Assembly (NCBI RefSeq): GCF_900078195.1
Contig: NZ_FJVE01000006.1
Coordinates: 560,501-624,500, forward strand
Reading direction: 5' to 3'
Source of the DNA: Clostridium sp. Marseille-P299
GTDB lineage: Bacteria > Bacillota > Clostridia > Lachnospirales > Lachnospiraceae
Length of the DNA: 64,000 nt
Numbering within the stretch: the stretch's first letter is position 1; each line of letters starts with the position of its first letter. Shown piece after piece: positions 1-9,562 of this stretch. Under the pieces are notes generated by a model, which saw only the letters and a list, made by a program, of their open reading frames with translations, was not told where the DNA came from and did no database searches. A program made the translations under genes and the position numbers.

Positions 1-1506
1 TCCATCTTCATTATAAACGCCTTTTTCTTCATCCACTAAGTTCTCATATAACCTTGCCTCTGCTTTAATTGCGGTAGGTGCGTATACCCAATGAATTGTA
101 CCTTTTACTTTACGAGCGTTAAATCCAGAACCGCTCTTTGTTGCTTCATCATAAGTACAATGAATTTCAGTTACCTTACCTGTTTCATCTGTAAAATACT
201 CTTGGCAAGTAACAAAATATGCATTCATTAAACGCACTTCATTACCAGGGAACAAACGGAAATATTTCTTTGGTGGCTCAATCATGAAATCATCGCGTTC
301 AATATATAATTCACGACCAAATGGGATCATACGTGTACCCATTTCTTCATTCTCCTGATTGTTTGGTGCCTCTAAATATTCTACTTGTCCTTCTGGATAA
401 TTCGTAATTACTAATTTAATTGGATCTACAACTGCCATAATTCTTGGGCATTTTAATTTTAAATCCTCACGAATACAATATTCAAGCATTGCATAGTCAA
501 CAGAACTGTTACTCTTAGATACACCGCAAAGTTCCATAAACATCTTGATGGATTCTGGTGTAAATCCTCTTCTTCTTAATGCACTAATGGATACAAGACG
601 TGGATCATCCCAACCATCTACAATTCCGTCTTCTACTAATTTCTTAATATATCGTTTTCCTGTGATTACGTTTGTTAAATATAATTTAGCAAACTCAATC
701 TGTTTTGGAGGATTCACATATTCAAGTTCACGAACAACCCAATCATATAATGGTCTATGATCTTCAAACTCCAATGTACAAATAGAATGTGTAATTCCCT
801 CTATCGCATCTTCAATTGGATGTGCAAAATCATACATTGGATAAATGCACCATTTATCACCTGTGTTGTGATGAGTCATTCTTGCAACACGGTAAATAAC
901 TGGATCTCTCATATTAATATTTGGTGAAGACATATCAATCTTAGCACGTAAAACTTTAGATCCATCTGGGAATTCTCCGTTCTTCATACGTTCAAAAAGA
1001 TCTAAATTTTCCTCAACACTACGATCACGATATGGGCTATTCTTTCCTGGCTCAGTTAATGTACCACGATATTCACGAATTTCTTCTGCGGATAAATCGC
1101 ATACAAATGCTTTGCCTTTTTTAATAAGCTTAACTGCTGCTTCATACATTTGATCAAAATAATCGGATGCAAAAAATAAACGGTCTTCAAATTCGCCGCC
1201 AATCCATTTTACATCTTCAATAATTGACTGCACAAATTCTGTCTTTTCCTTGGTAGGATTCGTATCATCAAAACGTAAATTAAAACGGCCACCGTACTTT
1301 TTAGCAAGTCCATTATTTAATAAAATAGATTTAGCATGTCCAATATGAAGATATCCATTTGGTTCTGGAGGGAATCTAGTGATAACTGTAGTACAACGTC
1401 CCTCTTCGATATCTTTATCAATAATTTGTTCTATAAAGTTTTTTGATACAACTTCTTTTTCAGAAGTTTCCTTTATTTCGTTCATAGCGTTAACATCGTT
1501 TTCCAT
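1..1506 (-). CDS. glnS: Glutaminyl-tRNA synthetase, 5' part (gene runs off the window start)
   Basis: Charges tRNA-Gln with glutamine in the cytoplasm. The 502 codons inside the window start at the ATG at 1504-1506 behind an AGGAGGAAC site and show the class I signature [11 protein letters not shown] near residue 47, followed by the long Rossmann and acceptor-binding regions ([31 protein letters not shown]). The usual KMSKS-like loop appears as [15 protein letters not shown], followed by GWDDPRL and ALRRRGF, which are GlnRS rather than GluRS hallmarks. The C-terminal anticodon-binding barrels are only partly present because the gene continues beyond position 1. Many Firmicutes make Gln-tRNA indirectly with GatCAB, so a direct GlnRS is notable but known in Lachnospiraceae. 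No T-box leader is visible upstream. Confidence 0.95.
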   Translation of the reverse strand, partial: MENDVNAMNEIKETSEKEVVSKNFIEQIIDKDIEEGRCTTVITRFPPEPNGYLHIGHAKSILLNNGLAKKYGGRFNLRFDDTNPTKEKTEFVQSIIEDVKWIGGEFEDRLFFASDYFDQMYEAAVKLIKKGKAFVCDLSAEEIREYRGTLTEPGKNSPYRDRSVEENLDLFERMKNGEFPDGSKVLRAKIDMSSPNINMRDPVIYRVARMTHHNTGDKWCIYPMYDFAHPIEDAIEGITHSICTLEFEDHRPLYDWVVRELEYVNPPKQIEFAKLYLTNVITGKRYIKKLVEDGIVDGWDDPRLVSISALRRRGFTPESIKMFMELCGVSKSNSSVDYAMLEYCIREDLKLKCPRIMAVVDPIKLVITNYPEGQVEYLEAPNNQENEEMGTRMIPFGRELYIERDDFMIEPPKKYFRLFPGNEVRLMNAYFVTCQEYFTDETGKVTEIHCTYDEATKSGSGFNARKVKGTIHWVYAPTAIKAEARLYENLVDEEKGVYNEDG

Positions 1507-1618
1507 GATGTTCCTCCTAATACTCATAATACAACTTATTCTTCCTAAAATATCATAAATATATAATATCCTGTAAAAGAAAACATAGCTATATAATACC
1601 ACAACTTAACAAAATATC

Positions 1619-1668
1619 AAAGAAAAAATAAAAAGTCACAAAACATTCCATTAAAATGCTTTGTGACT
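1619..1668 (-). terminator. Rho-independent terminator of the SleB-type gene
   Basis: A 13-bp stem (AGTCACAAAACAT with ATGCTTTGTGACT, one mismatch) is followed, read on the minus strand, by an A/T tract that becomes a U-run. It lies 12 bases after the stop codon of the 1680-2279 gene. Confidence 0.8.
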
Positions 1669-1679
1669 ATATATGAATC

Positions 1680-2279
1680 TTAATAAAAGATATGTCCACC
1701 AATTATTTTATAAGGCTTATTATTTTTCTTACAAGTTTGTCTTGTTGAATCTATATAAGCATTAAAGTATAAGTAATCGCCAATTACATTTTGGCCTTCT
1801 AATGCCGCAATTGCAGCTCTTTTGGATTCTTCCATCATAGCTTTTTGATAAGAAGATGTATAATTTCCTTCTGTATAAAGCTTTAATGCTTTTTCTAATA
1901 AACTTCCCTTTGTTGTATATTTACCGGAAGATGTTTTTACATAGGCTGGGCTAAACTGTCTCCCCCAACGTTTTAAATCATATACGGCTGTTTTAATTGA
2001 AGTAACATGATCAAAGACATTACTTTCGATACGATTTAATATAACGTTTGCAACTGCTATTTTCCCTTTATATTCTTCATAACCAGCTTCACAATATGTG
2101 ATTGCAGTTAAAAGTCTTACATCTGCTTCTGTATATTTTGATAAAACACGTTTTGAAGTAGTGCTTGTTGTCTTAACATTTGAACTTTGTACTTTGCTAC
2201 TTGCGAATACATTAATACTGCTTGTTCCAAGCAAAGTTGTTATCATTAGTAGTAACATTAGTAACTTTTTCGATTTCAT
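1680..2279 (-). CDS. Cell wall hydrolase, SleB/Hydrolase_2 family, secreted
   Basis: A 199-residue protein with an N-terminal signal peptide (KKLLMLLLMITTLLG, probable cleavage after VFAS). The rest is one SleB-like catalytic domain starting LLTAITYCEAGYEEYKGKIA, where the glutamate after TYC is the expected catalytic residue of this family, and continuing with AVANVILNRI and the C-terminal GDYLYFN. SleB-type enzymes are lytic transglycosylases that cut cortex or vegetative peptidoglycan. The protein has no separate peptidoglycan-binding domain, so it may be a CwlJ/SleB-like germination enzyme or a general autolysin, and the sequence does not decide between them. It is transcribed alone, with its own promoter and terminator. 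Confidence 0.85.
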   Translation of the reverse strand: MKSKKLLMLLLMITTLLGTSSINVFASSKVQSSNVKTTSTTSKRVLSKYTEADVRLLTAITYCEAGYEEYKGKIAVANVILNRIESNVFDHVTSIKTAVYDLKRWGRQFSPAYVKTSSGKYTTKGSLLEKALKLYTEGNYTSSYQKAMMEESKRAAIAALEGQNVIGDYLYFNAYIDSTRQTCKKNNKPYKIIGGHIFY

Positions 2280-2385
2280 TTTAATCCTCCATGTGCCCTT
2301 TCAATTAAAAATCATTTCAATTGCATATGGCTAAAAATTACGTTATTATTACTGTTTGTAATAAACAATTAACAATTTCGTAATA

Positions 2386-2413
2386 ATTGTAACATATATT
2401 CGAAATATGTCAA
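2386..2413 (-). promoter_or_regulatory. Sigma-A-type promoter of the SleB-type gene
   Basis: Minus strand TTGACA, 16-bp spacer, TACAAT, about 100 bases upstream of the start codon at 2279. The -10/-35 match is strong. The rest of the 2280-2608 gap holds only this promoter and the DUF3810 terminator. Confidence 0.65.
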
Positions 2414-2538
2414 GTAATTTGGCATGTTTAAATTTACCATGGATGGTTTACGACTATGTACTACCCCCTTGAGTACTTAACTTTTTACCATAAATTATGA
2501 GGATTTAAAATACAAAAAGCTCAGATTGGAAATGAATA

Positions 2539-2595
2539 AAACCATAAAATAAAGAAGTCCATACCTTCTGCTAAAAAGCCAGGTATGGACCTCTT
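2539..2595 (-). terminator. Terminator of the DUF3810 gene
   Basis: AAAGA-GTCCATACCT pairs with AGGTATGGAC-TCTTT around a short loop. The A-rich plus-strand flank at 2539-2553 gives a U-rich tail on the minus strand, just after the stop codon at 2609. Confidence 0.8.
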
Positions 2596-2608
2596 TGTTA
2601 AGATTCAC

Positions 2609-3739
2609 TTATTTGTTTGTTTCGTTTTTACTACGATATTCTGCTAATAATAAATCAACCATACGTCCATAACTTTGAACGCCATCGTCTTGATTATTAA
2701 CTTTTAAATACGTATCATTTACTTTGTTCGCCATAGTACTAACTGTAGTATTTTCAAATTGCTTCCAGTACATACTATTTGCTCTTAAATCTGCTACAAC
2801 ACCTTCACTATATGTCTCACGTAACTGAGCATACAGTTCTTTATTTTTATCATACAATGCGTTACCGGATAAAATAAGCGCTTCCATAACACCACTGTAT
2901 GCAAGTTCTACATTACCAGAAGTCGTTGTAACAAGGTATGAAATATAATTTGCCTCATCCTCTCTCATAAACCCTTGTAAATGCGCAAGTTCATGGCACA
3001 TGGTTGAGGCTATGGAATAGTCCGGAATGTCTACATTTACATTGGCTTCCATCGTAAAAGGAATGAAAATTCCGGTGATCTCCATTTTAGACATGAATCT
3101 TGAAAAAAAAACTGGTTTTGATTTCGGATATAAGCCTGAAAAAACATCCATTTTTTTTGCAATTTTCTTATATGCGTTTTGTGCTTCTTTTGCAAGCTCA
3201 CTCACATTCATTGATAATTTGTATACCCAGTCTTCATCCACTGAGGTAATCTGCTCACGCAATTCATTCGCTCTATCTGCTAAATCTAAGCATAGCCCAT
3301 AAAGCTCTTGCTCTGAAGAGGGTTCTATTGTAAGCCCCAGATATACCCCGATCGAAGCTCTGTGATAATTTGTACCACAACCAATGGTATAAACAAAAAA
3401 GCCTATACTTAAAACACAACTTACATTGATCAGCGCCTTTATGATTCGAAACTTTACATCTTGTTTTGTACGAATCAGACGAATGATGAATATTATCATA
3501 AGTGCTGCTAGAGCAATTGGTCCTAAAACTAAAATCCATTCAGCTAAGGAAAAGGGAAGGAGTCCAGTCACCACTGCAATGAAATGTGAAACTACTTTAT
3601 AAACTCCTTTTGCAAATATAACTTCTGCAACCCAAGTACTCTTTTTTACTATTAGTAAAATTAACATTGAAACAGGTATGAGTAATAAAAAACATAACCT
3701 CTTTAGCCTTATTATTCTTTTCCATACATTATCTTTCAT
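2609..3739 (-). CDS. DUF3810 family membrane protein with HExxH motif
   Basis: The 376-residue protein starts with a cytoplasmic basic stretch and about three transmembrane segments (residues about 13-32, 50-88 and 108-125). A soluble domain follows, containing STMCHELAHLQGFMREDEANY near residue 245. HELAH plus the downstream E is the zinc-metallopeptidase pattern, and this layout matches the Clostridial family DUF3810. No substrate is known. The second half has the NYISYLV and EAYSG-like segments typical of the family. Neighbouring genes run separately with their own terminators, so context gives no function. Confidence 0.85.
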   Translation of the reverse strand: MKDNVWKRIIRLKRLCFLLLIPVSMLILLIVKKSTWVAEVIFAKGVYKVVSHFIAVVTGLLPFSLAEWILVLGPIALAALMIIFIIRLIRTKQDVKFRIIKALINVSCVLSIGFFVYTIGCGTNYHRASIGVYLGLTIEPSSEQELYGLCLDLADRANELREQITSVDEDWVYKLSMNVSELAKEAQNAYKKIAKKMDVFSGLYPKSKPVFFSRFMSKMEITGIFIPFTMEANVNVDIPDYSIASTMCHELAHLQGFMREDEANYISYLVTTTSGNVELAYSGVMEALILSGNALYDKNKELYAQLRETYSEGVVADLRANSMYWKQFENTTVSTMANKVNDTYLKVNNQDDGVQSYGRMVDLLLAEYRSKNETNK

Positions 3740-3845
3740 TATGCACTTATCCTTATATGTCTTTTTACAATCACTACTAGTAACACTTTAAGATCAAGCT
3801 TGTAAAAAAGCTTTGAAATGTTTCATTTCAACTAGAATTCAACAC

Positions 3846-3945
3846 TTAATTTTATAAACTATATTCGCTACTCAATTTTATAAACTATGCTCAGTACTTA
3901 ATTTATAAACTATATTCGCCACTCAATTTTTATAAACTATATTCC
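3846..3945. repeat. Short direct repeats at the 3' end of pepF
   Basis: Four imperfect copies of a roughly 30-base unit containing ATTTATAAACTATATTC-rich sequence occur at about 3850-3945. The last copy overlaps the pepF stop region (the protein ends KEYSL). This suggests tandem duplication of the gene's 3' end, similar to the case seen after ispF. Confidence 0.6.
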
Positions 3946-5696
3946 TTACTTAATTTAATAAATTCGTCAATTTGATCTGCAAAGGATTTAAGACCTGCTC
4001 TCCAGAATTCTGGATTTGTTAAATCAATATCTGCATATTTAGCAACTTCTTCAACTGTACTAACTGGAGTTGCATTTAATAGTTTACGATACTTTGGAAC
4101 GAATTCGCTTCCTTCTGCTTTGTATTTTGCATAAAGACCTCTTGCAAATAATCCACCAAATGCATAAGGGAAGTTGTAAAAGCTTAAATGACTGGAATAA
4201 TAATGGCCTTTACATACCCACATATATGGATGTAATGTTTTAGAATCTAAACCATCACCATAAGCTTCTTTTTGTGCATTTAACATTAATTCTTTTAAAT
4301 CATCTGCAAACATAAAAGAGCTTTTACGATTTTCAAAAACTGCTGTTTCAAATAAATATCTAGAATAAATATCACAAATAATCTGAGCTGCATCTTGAAG
4401 CTGGCTTTCGATTAAAACTAGTTTTTCTACCCCTTCTGCCTCATCAATTGCAGCATTCATAATAATATTTTCATTGAATGTTGAAGCTGTTTCTGCAACT
4501 GGCATGGAATAATCAGTATTTAAAATTCTATGATCATGTACTTGTTGATTGTGATATGCATGACCAAGTTCATGAGCAAGAGTTACTACATCACTTAATG
4601 TACCGTCAAAATTAGTTAATACACGGCTTTGTTTTACACTCTGTAAGTTACTACAAAAAGCGCCGCCTACTTTACCAGCTCTAGGGAAGAAGTCAATCCA
4701 TTCTTCAGCGAAGGCTTTTTCAACCATTTCAGCCAAATCAGGCGCAAATCCTCTAAAATGTTTTAAAAGATAATCTTTTGCTTCTTCTACGGAAAAGCTT
4801 TGTTCACTTGTTCCTAATGGAGCAAACATATCATACCAAGCAAGTCCTTGATTTGAGCCTAAAATTTCACCTTTTCTTCTAAGATAAGCTTGGAATTTTG
4901 GTAAATACTCTTTAATTGCAGTAAGCATAGCATCTAATGTTGATTTTTGCATATTGGATTGATTTAAAGCCATCATAAGAGGAGATTCATAACCTCTTAA
5001 CTCAGATTCTGTTAATACTTGAAGCTTAATACTATTTAAAGAATATGCTACTGCATCCTTTATTTTATCATACGCTGCAATTTCAGCTTCATATGCTTCT
5101 TTTCTTTCCTTCGCATCCTTAGAATACGCTAAATTTCTTACGGAAGAAAGTGTAATTTCTTCTCCTTTGTAATCAACTTTTACAGTAGAAGTTAAGTAGC
5201 TTTGAAGTTCTTCCCAAGCACTTCCGCCAGAGATATCAAATTTTGATATCACTTCTTCTACTTGATCATTCAGTAAATGCTTTGCATTCTTTTTGATTTC
5301 TAGAAGCATGAAACGATATTCACTTAGTAATTCATCACCTTCAAGGATAGTTTCTAAATTATCAACACTTGCAATATATGACTTAAAAATCGCTTCTGCT
5401 TTTGCAATGTTACTAAATTTTTGTGAAATAGTTCCTAGATAGGATGCACTCTCACTATCTGTTGTATTAGTCGCTTGTCTTAAGGAACAATATCCTCCTA
5501 AACGCTCTTGTAATGCGTACACTTCCTCAAGTGTGCTAATTATTGTATGTAGCGCTTCCTTTGTTTCATATTTAGATAATTCCGATGCAACGGAATTCAT
5601 TTTATTTACCAATTCATCAATTCTAGATAAATCATCTAGGAATTTTTTATCTTGATATCCCTGATATAGTACATCTAATGACCATTCATTATTCAT
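3930..5696 (-). CDS. pepF: Oligoendopeptidase F, M3B family
   Basis: A 588-residue cytoplasmic zinc peptidase that cuts short peptides. The catalytic motif TLAHELGHAYHNQQ lies near residue 375, with the third zinc ligand in ETASTFNENI about 25 residues on. The N-terminal 180 residues form the helical cap typical of M3B enzymes. Length is normal for the family (about 590-600). The start ATG is preceded by GGAGGTAAT. It is probably monocistronic. A run of short near-repeats (TAAACTATATTCGC) lies just downstream at 3850-3945, overlapping the end of the gene. Confidence 0.93.
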   Translation of the reverse strand: MNNEWSLDVLYQGYQDKKFLDDLSRIDELVNKMNSVASELSKYETKEALHTIISTLEEVYALQERLGGYCSLRQATNTTDSESASYLGTISQKFSNIAKAEAIFKSYIASVDNLETILEGDELLSEYRFMLLEIKKNAKHLLNDQVEEVISKFDISGGSAWEELQSYLTSTVKVDYKGEEITLSSVRNLAYSKDAKERKEAYEAEIAAYDKIKDAVAYSLNSIKLQVLTESELRGYESPLMMALNQSNMQKSTLDAMLTAIKEYLPKFQAYLRRKGEILGSNQGLAWYDMFAPLGTSEQSFSVEEAKDYLLKHFRGFAPDLAEMVEKAFAEEWIDFFPRAGKVGGAFCSNLQSVKQSRVLTNFDGTLSDVVTLAHELGHAYHNQQVHDHRILNTDYSMPVAETASTFNENIIMNAAIDEAEGVEKLVLIESQLQDAAQIICDIYSRYLFETAVFENRKSSFMFADDLKELMLNAQKEAYGDGLDSKTLHPYMWVCKGHYYSSHLSFYNFPYAFGGLFARGLYAKYKAEGSEFVPKYRKLLNATPVSTVEEVAKYADIDLTNPEFWRAGLKSFADQIDEFIKLSKEYSL

Positions 5697-5841
5697 AATA
5701 TTACCTCCAATTTCAACTTTATTAATATCACTAGTATAACATAAAATTAATTACCATGTACTTAAATTTTTCTCAATTTAAGAACCCATAGATATGAAAT
5801 TGTTGGTAACTTTAGAATTTAAGCTTCTATTAATATGTAAA

Positions 5842-5918
5842 GAGAAGGGACTATCATAAAATAGATTTGTTTCATATGTATCTCCCATATAAAACTCTAT
5901 TTTACAATAGCCCTTCTC
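5842..5918. repeat. Long inverted repeat between pepF and the 48-codon gene
   Basis: GAGAAGGG-CTAT-TAAAATAGA at 5842-5864 pairs with TCTATTTTA-ATAG-CCCTTCTC at 5896-5918, with a few bulges and a roughly 30-base loop. It lies downstream of the 48-codon minus-strand gene and upstream of pepF. There is no strong U-run on either strand, so it could be a weak terminator or an mRNA-processing hairpin. Confidence 0.6.
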
Positions 5919-5947
5919 ATTACTTGATAAATCAATATAAAAAGTAA

Positions 5948-6094
5948 TTACTTCAAGTTATTCTGTTTTGCAATTCCTTCTTCTCTAACATTGTGCCTTT
6001 GATTTTGATTTTCCACTTTATTTTTTTGAGTGATACTATTAAATTTCTCATTTTCCTTTTTTTGTGTGTTTTTCTCGATTTCCTTCTTATTCAT
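5948..6094 (-). CDS. Small hydrophilic protein, 48 aa, unknown
   Basis: An ATG at 6092-6094 with an upstream AAAGGTATGG opens a 48-codon frame ending in TAA at 5948. The product is almost entirely Lys, Glu, Asn and Gln (MNKKEIEKNTQKKENEKF at the start, HNVREEGIAKQNNLK at the end) and has no hydrophobic core, so it is probably unstructured. The composition recalls small acid-soluble spore proteins, but I see no diagnostic SASP motif and make no such claim. It sits downstream of the MutS2-like gene in the same direction. Confidence 0.45.
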   Translation of the reverse strand: MNKKEIEKNTQKKENEKFNSITQKNKVENQNQRHNVREEGIAKQNNLK

Positions 6095-6220
6095 GATCTT
6101 ACCATACCTTTCAAGTTTTCTATCAAAGTATAGTATCCCTTACTCTTAATTTTTCATTCTTTATACTTGATAATCTTAATTTTAAATACCTTAGCAATTA
6201 TTACTTCGTTTTTTCTAAGA

Positions 6221-8236
6221 TTAATTATCTGTATATCTAATTATTACATTAGGATCGTGGCGTTTCGTCATTTTATGTCGTGCTTTACGATTCTCAACCG
6301 TATCAAAAATAATTGAAAAATCATAATTTTCTGGATACATATCAGCCGCTTTTGCCTTAATCTTTAACCGCTTATGATTAATTAATCTTTTTCGCTTTTG
6401 TATTTGAACTAAGATTTCCCCTTGCTCATTGGTTGTTTCACATACGATTCCAATCTTCTTTTCCGGATAAACTACTACGCTATCTCCAATGTCAAAGCTA
6501 AGTGCATGATTATTTACTTGTTTATTTACACGTTCCTTCGTAATTCTAGAAACATTATTCTGTGGATAGCGTTTTGTTCCTTTGGTCTTACCATGCAAAT
6601 CATTTTCATTTTCTTTTGATAAGTCCTCTAAAAACTTTAAGTTTTCTTCACTCATTTCAACCGATTTACTCTTTCCGTTCGCGTGTTTAATTCCATTGGT
6701 TTTTTCAACTTTATTGCCATAAGTCGCCATAAAAGCAGTCTCAAGCATATGTGCAGGAAATCCCAAACGTTTAGCTATATATAACGCACAACTTTCTCCT
6801 GCTTCACCTATTTCAAGTTGATATAAAGGTTGTAAGCTTTCTTTATCAAACGCCATTCTAGCATTCATAAGTCCTTTTGTATTCATGGCATAATCTTTTA
6901 CTTCTGGATAATGGGTTGTGGCTACAAATAAGCAACCAATCCTCTTTAATTCCTCTAAAATAGAAATCGCTATTCCCATGCCCTCTGCAGGATCAGTTCC
7001 AGACCCAAGTTCATCAAGTAGCACCAAGCTATCTTCACTTATATTTTTTAGAATATCAATAATACGAATAATATGAGATGAAAACGTAGATAAATTTTGC
7101 TCAATACTCTGGCCATCCCCCATATCGCAAAGAATGCAGTTATTCATGCAAAAACTGCTTTCCTCCATCACAGGAACATGTAATCCACTTTGTACCATCA
7201 TAGATAAAAGCCCTACCGTTTTTAAAGCTACCGTTTTTCCTCCTGTATTAGGACCAGTAATAACAATTCCCGTTACACCTTCACCAATACTAAAATTAAG
7301 TGGCACGCAAATATCCTCTGGTATTAATGGATGTCTTCCATTAACAATTTTAATAAAGCGATCTGTAGTGATCGGAACTTCTCTTGCCTTCATTGCTTGT
7401 GACAATTTCCCCTTTGCAAATGCAAAGTCTAAATCAAACATCACAGACATGTTTCCTTTTATTTCATCCAGGTGATCATAAACCATTGCAGTTAAGGTAT
7501 ATAATATTCTCTTTACTTCATTCTCCTCTGCAATTTCAAGCTCTAGGATTTCTTTTTGTAATGCTCCAACAATCGCAGGTTCTATATAAATGGTATTACC
7601 AGTACTTGATTTATCATATACAATACCATCAATCTGACTTCGATATTCTTTTTTCACTGGAAGTACATTATGTCCATTTCGCTGTGATACATAAGAATCT
7701 GCAAAACATTGTGACTTTGTACGTAGCAATTGCTCTAGTTTTGATTTTACTTTATCCTTTAAATCCTCGATATTATTTCGAATCTTTTTTAATTCAGGGG
7801 AAGCATTGTCCTCCACCCGGTGATTTCTAATACATGCCTCAATTTCATCCCTTACCTCAGTACATGTCTTAATACTATAACCATATCCAGATAATGATAA
7901 GGACAAATACTCTGCACGTTTAAGATACTGTTTCATCCTTGATGATGAGGCTAAAAAAGTTGCAATGATTGATAACTGTTCTTCTGAGAGGCAGTATCCC
8001 TCAATCATATGATCTAAAATTCCTTGTAATCCTTGCATGTTACTAATGGGAGGGAGCCCTAAGCTATCTAACAATTTTCTTGCCTCTGTTGTTTCTAGCA
8101 TTGCGCTTTTACATCTTACTTCATTTAACTCTATGGTTAACTCCATACATTTTTGTTTCACTTTTTCTGAGCTTGCAAACTCACTTAGCATTTCTTTTAT
8201 CTGATTAAATTCAATTTTCATCATTGTTTGTTTCAT
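6221..8236 (-). CDS. MutS2-type ATPase lacking the Smr nuclease domain
   Basis: A protein of about 671 residues. The N-terminal half is the MutS core/lever region (FNQIKEMLSEFASSE at the start, as in MutS2) with a coiled-coil clamp at about 140-240. The ATPase domain carries Walker A GPNTGGKTVALKTVG, the Q-loop region STFSSH and Walker B SLVLLDELGSGTDPAEG. Canonical MutS2 is about 790 residues and ends in an Smr endonuclease domain. Here the ATPase domain is followed only by a charged linker and a KOW-like strand region (GDSVVVYPEKKIGIV), with no Smr HGxR motif. ATG at 8234-8236 was chosen because GGGGATT precedes it. Four extra codons from 8248 are possible. Roles known for MutS2 are suppression of recombination and rescue of stalled ribosomes, and whether this shorter form does either is unknown. 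Confidence 0.85.
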   Translation of the reverse strand: MKQTMMKIEFNQIKEMLSEFASSEKVKQKCMELTIELNEVRCKSAMLETTEARKLLDSLGLPPISNMQGLQGILDHMIEGYCLSEEQLSIIATFLASSSRMKQYLKRAEYLSLSLSGYGYSIKTCTEVRDEIEACIRNHRVEDNASPELKKIRNNIEDLKDKVKSKLEQLLRTKSQCFADSYVSQRNGHNVLPVKKEYRSQIDGIVYDKSSTGNTIYIEPAIVGALQKEILELEIAEENEVKRILYTLTAMVYDHLDEIKGNMSVMFDLDFAFAKGKLSQAMKAREVPITTDRFIKIVNGRHPLIPEDICVPLNFSIGEGVTGIVITGPNTGGKTVALKTVGLLSMMVQSGLHVPVMEESSFCMNNCILCDMGDGQSIEQNLSTFSSHIIRIIDILKNISEDSLVLLDELGSGTDPAEGMGIAISILEELKRIGCLFVATTHYPEVKDYAMNTKGLMNARMAFDKESLQPLYQLEIGEAGESCALYIAKRLGFPAHMLETAFMATYGNKVEKTNGIKHANGKSKSVEMSEENLKFLEDLSKENENDLHGKTKGTKRYPQNNVSRITKERVNKQVNNHALSFDIGDSVVVYPEKKIGIVCETTNEQGEILVQIQKRKRLINHKRLKIKAKAADMYPENYDFSIIFDTVENRKARHKMTKRHDPNVIIRYTDN

Positions 8237-8477
8237 TTTAATCCCCATTCTTGCGCACGTTCTTGACGCATAACAAATTTATGGTGAGCAAGCATAAACT
8301 TGCATGTGAGAATTAATATTTATTCTTCGCACTATCACCATATTAACTGCCATAAAAAATCTGAATTCAGCTAGTTTTCTAATTACTGATTTGGCAGTCC
8401 TTTTAATTTTACTCATTTAAGTTGCTAACTTAATGATACCTCTATGGCATCATAATTCATAAATCCAAATTTATAAG

Positions 8478-8531
8478 AGAAAACAAAAAAACGCTCATAA
8501 AGACACCATCTAACATGCCTTTAAAAGCGTT
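8478..8531 (-). terminator. Orphan minus-strand terminator-like hairpin
   Basis: AACGCT-CA-TAAAG pairs with CTTTA-AA-AGCGTT, and the minus-strand 3' side is an uninterrupted U-rich tract (plus-strand A-run at 8478-8490). No minus-strand gene lies directly upstream of it, so it may end an unrecognised short transcript. Confidence 0.5.
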
Positions 8532-8905
8532 ATATCACGTGAAATTAAACCCATACTAAGTATGAAACATAATTATAAAATACAAATAAGTATCGACTAA
8601 GAGTTAAGATTATATTATCTTGTACGCTTGTATTTCGTTATATACGTATATTTTTAATATAATCATTTTCTGCTTTGAGATTATATTTATTTAAGCATAT
8701 TTTTTATAATAATCACAATTATAATAATCATAATTTTTATTATAAGCTTATATGCTCTTATAATCTCATTTGTTATAAGCATATCTTTTCTTATCGTCTT
8801 ATATTTCTTACTCGTAAATATAAAAATGTTCAAAGATTTTATATGATAGGTCATTTATTCATATAAGTTTGAAAAGCAGTTGACGGTATAAAGGGTACAC
8901 AAAAT

Positions 8906-8931
8906 GCAGCATACAAGATGCTGTCTTTTTT
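8906..8931 (+). terminator. Orphan plus-strand terminator
   Basis: GCAGCAT-ACAAG-ATGCTGT followed by TCTTTTTT is a compact Rho-independent terminator on the plus strand. There is no plus-strand gene before it, so it could end a non-coding transcript from about 8640-8900. Confidence 0.6.
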
Positions 8932-9160
8932 AAGGTTATTAAGAACAAGTTTCTATTATAACTTATTCTAAAATTGATACTTCTAAAATTGATACCCTTA
9001 TCTTTATGAAATTATGCTCTTGTTTCCTCTACAATCGCACTTAACATAAATTCCGCCTTTCAAACATTTTGTTTATAATTAATTTTATTACATACACATT
9101 ATATTTCAGCTTGTTTATTATTGTCAAATAGAAAATTTAACTAATAAATCACTACCATAT

Positions 9161-9562
9161 TTACAATGGTTTTTCATAGAACTTTAACGGAACTTCATAG
9201 CTACTAGCCTTATATAGATAAAAAACTTCATCAATATACACACCTAAATATCCTTTTTTATCAAAGCCATTAATTTCAAAAATTTTAGTTCCCTTTGAAA
9301 GACATCCTGCCAAACCATTTTTCATCTGATATCTAACCCAATTGATTTTAGTTGGAGCCTTCTCACATATCTCCCCTAGTTCTTTTCCTATTACATTATT
9401 ATCTATTTTAATATTTGTATTTTCATAATTTGTATCACCAAACCGTATAAAGTCGTTCCAAGTAACATTCGTATTCCTAGCAAAAAATATTAAATATATT
9501 ATAATTAAAATTGGTATAATTAGCACCATTGATAACAATAATTTTATCTTTTTGGAGTTCAA
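9161..9562 (-). CDS. Hypothetical membrane-anchored protein, 133 aa
   Basis: One N-terminal transmembrane segment (residues 8-28, LLLSMVLIIPILIIIYLIFF) is followed by a roughly 100-residue outside domain. That domain has two cysteines (EICEKAP and AGCLSKG) that could form a disulfide, and it ends in a beta-rich segment (LGVYIDEVFYLYKA). I do not recognise the family. The start is preceded by AGGGTGGAG. It lies downstream of the alarmone synthetase, but a clear terminator between them argues against an operon. Confidence 0.6.
   Translation of the reverse strand: MNSKKIKLLLSMVLIIPILIIIYLIFFARNTNVTWNDFIRFGDTNYENTNIKIDNNVIGKELGEICEKAPTKINWVRYQMKNGLAGCLSKGTKIFEINGFDKKGYLGVYIDEVFYLYKASSYEVPLKFYEKPL

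Larger units (their letters stand above)
8249..9160. other. Gene-poor, AT-rich 0.9-kb gap
   Basis: No reading frame here has a ribosome site or reasonable composition. It contains two terminator-like hairpins on opposite strands (8478-8531 and 8906-8931, listed separately). At 8676-8765 there is an imperfect inverted repeat (GAGATTATA with TATAATCTC ends) within sequence that is nearly all A and T. The plus-strand frame at 8675-8866 is low-complexity (Tyr/Asn/Ile/His) and I do not accept it as a gene. Confidence 0.6.

Noticed and set aside
545..760. A plus-strand frame inside glnS
   Set aside because: It lies antisense within a clearly coding gene and has no ribosome site.
6221..8236. MutS mismatch-repair protein
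   Set aside because: The N-terminal mismatch-binding domains I and II of MutS are absent, and the N-terminus and ATPase match MutS2.
8675..8866. A 63-codon plus-strand reading frame
   Set aside because: Composed of Tyr, Asn, Ile and His from AT-rich inverted repeats, with no ribosome site and no protein-like pattern.
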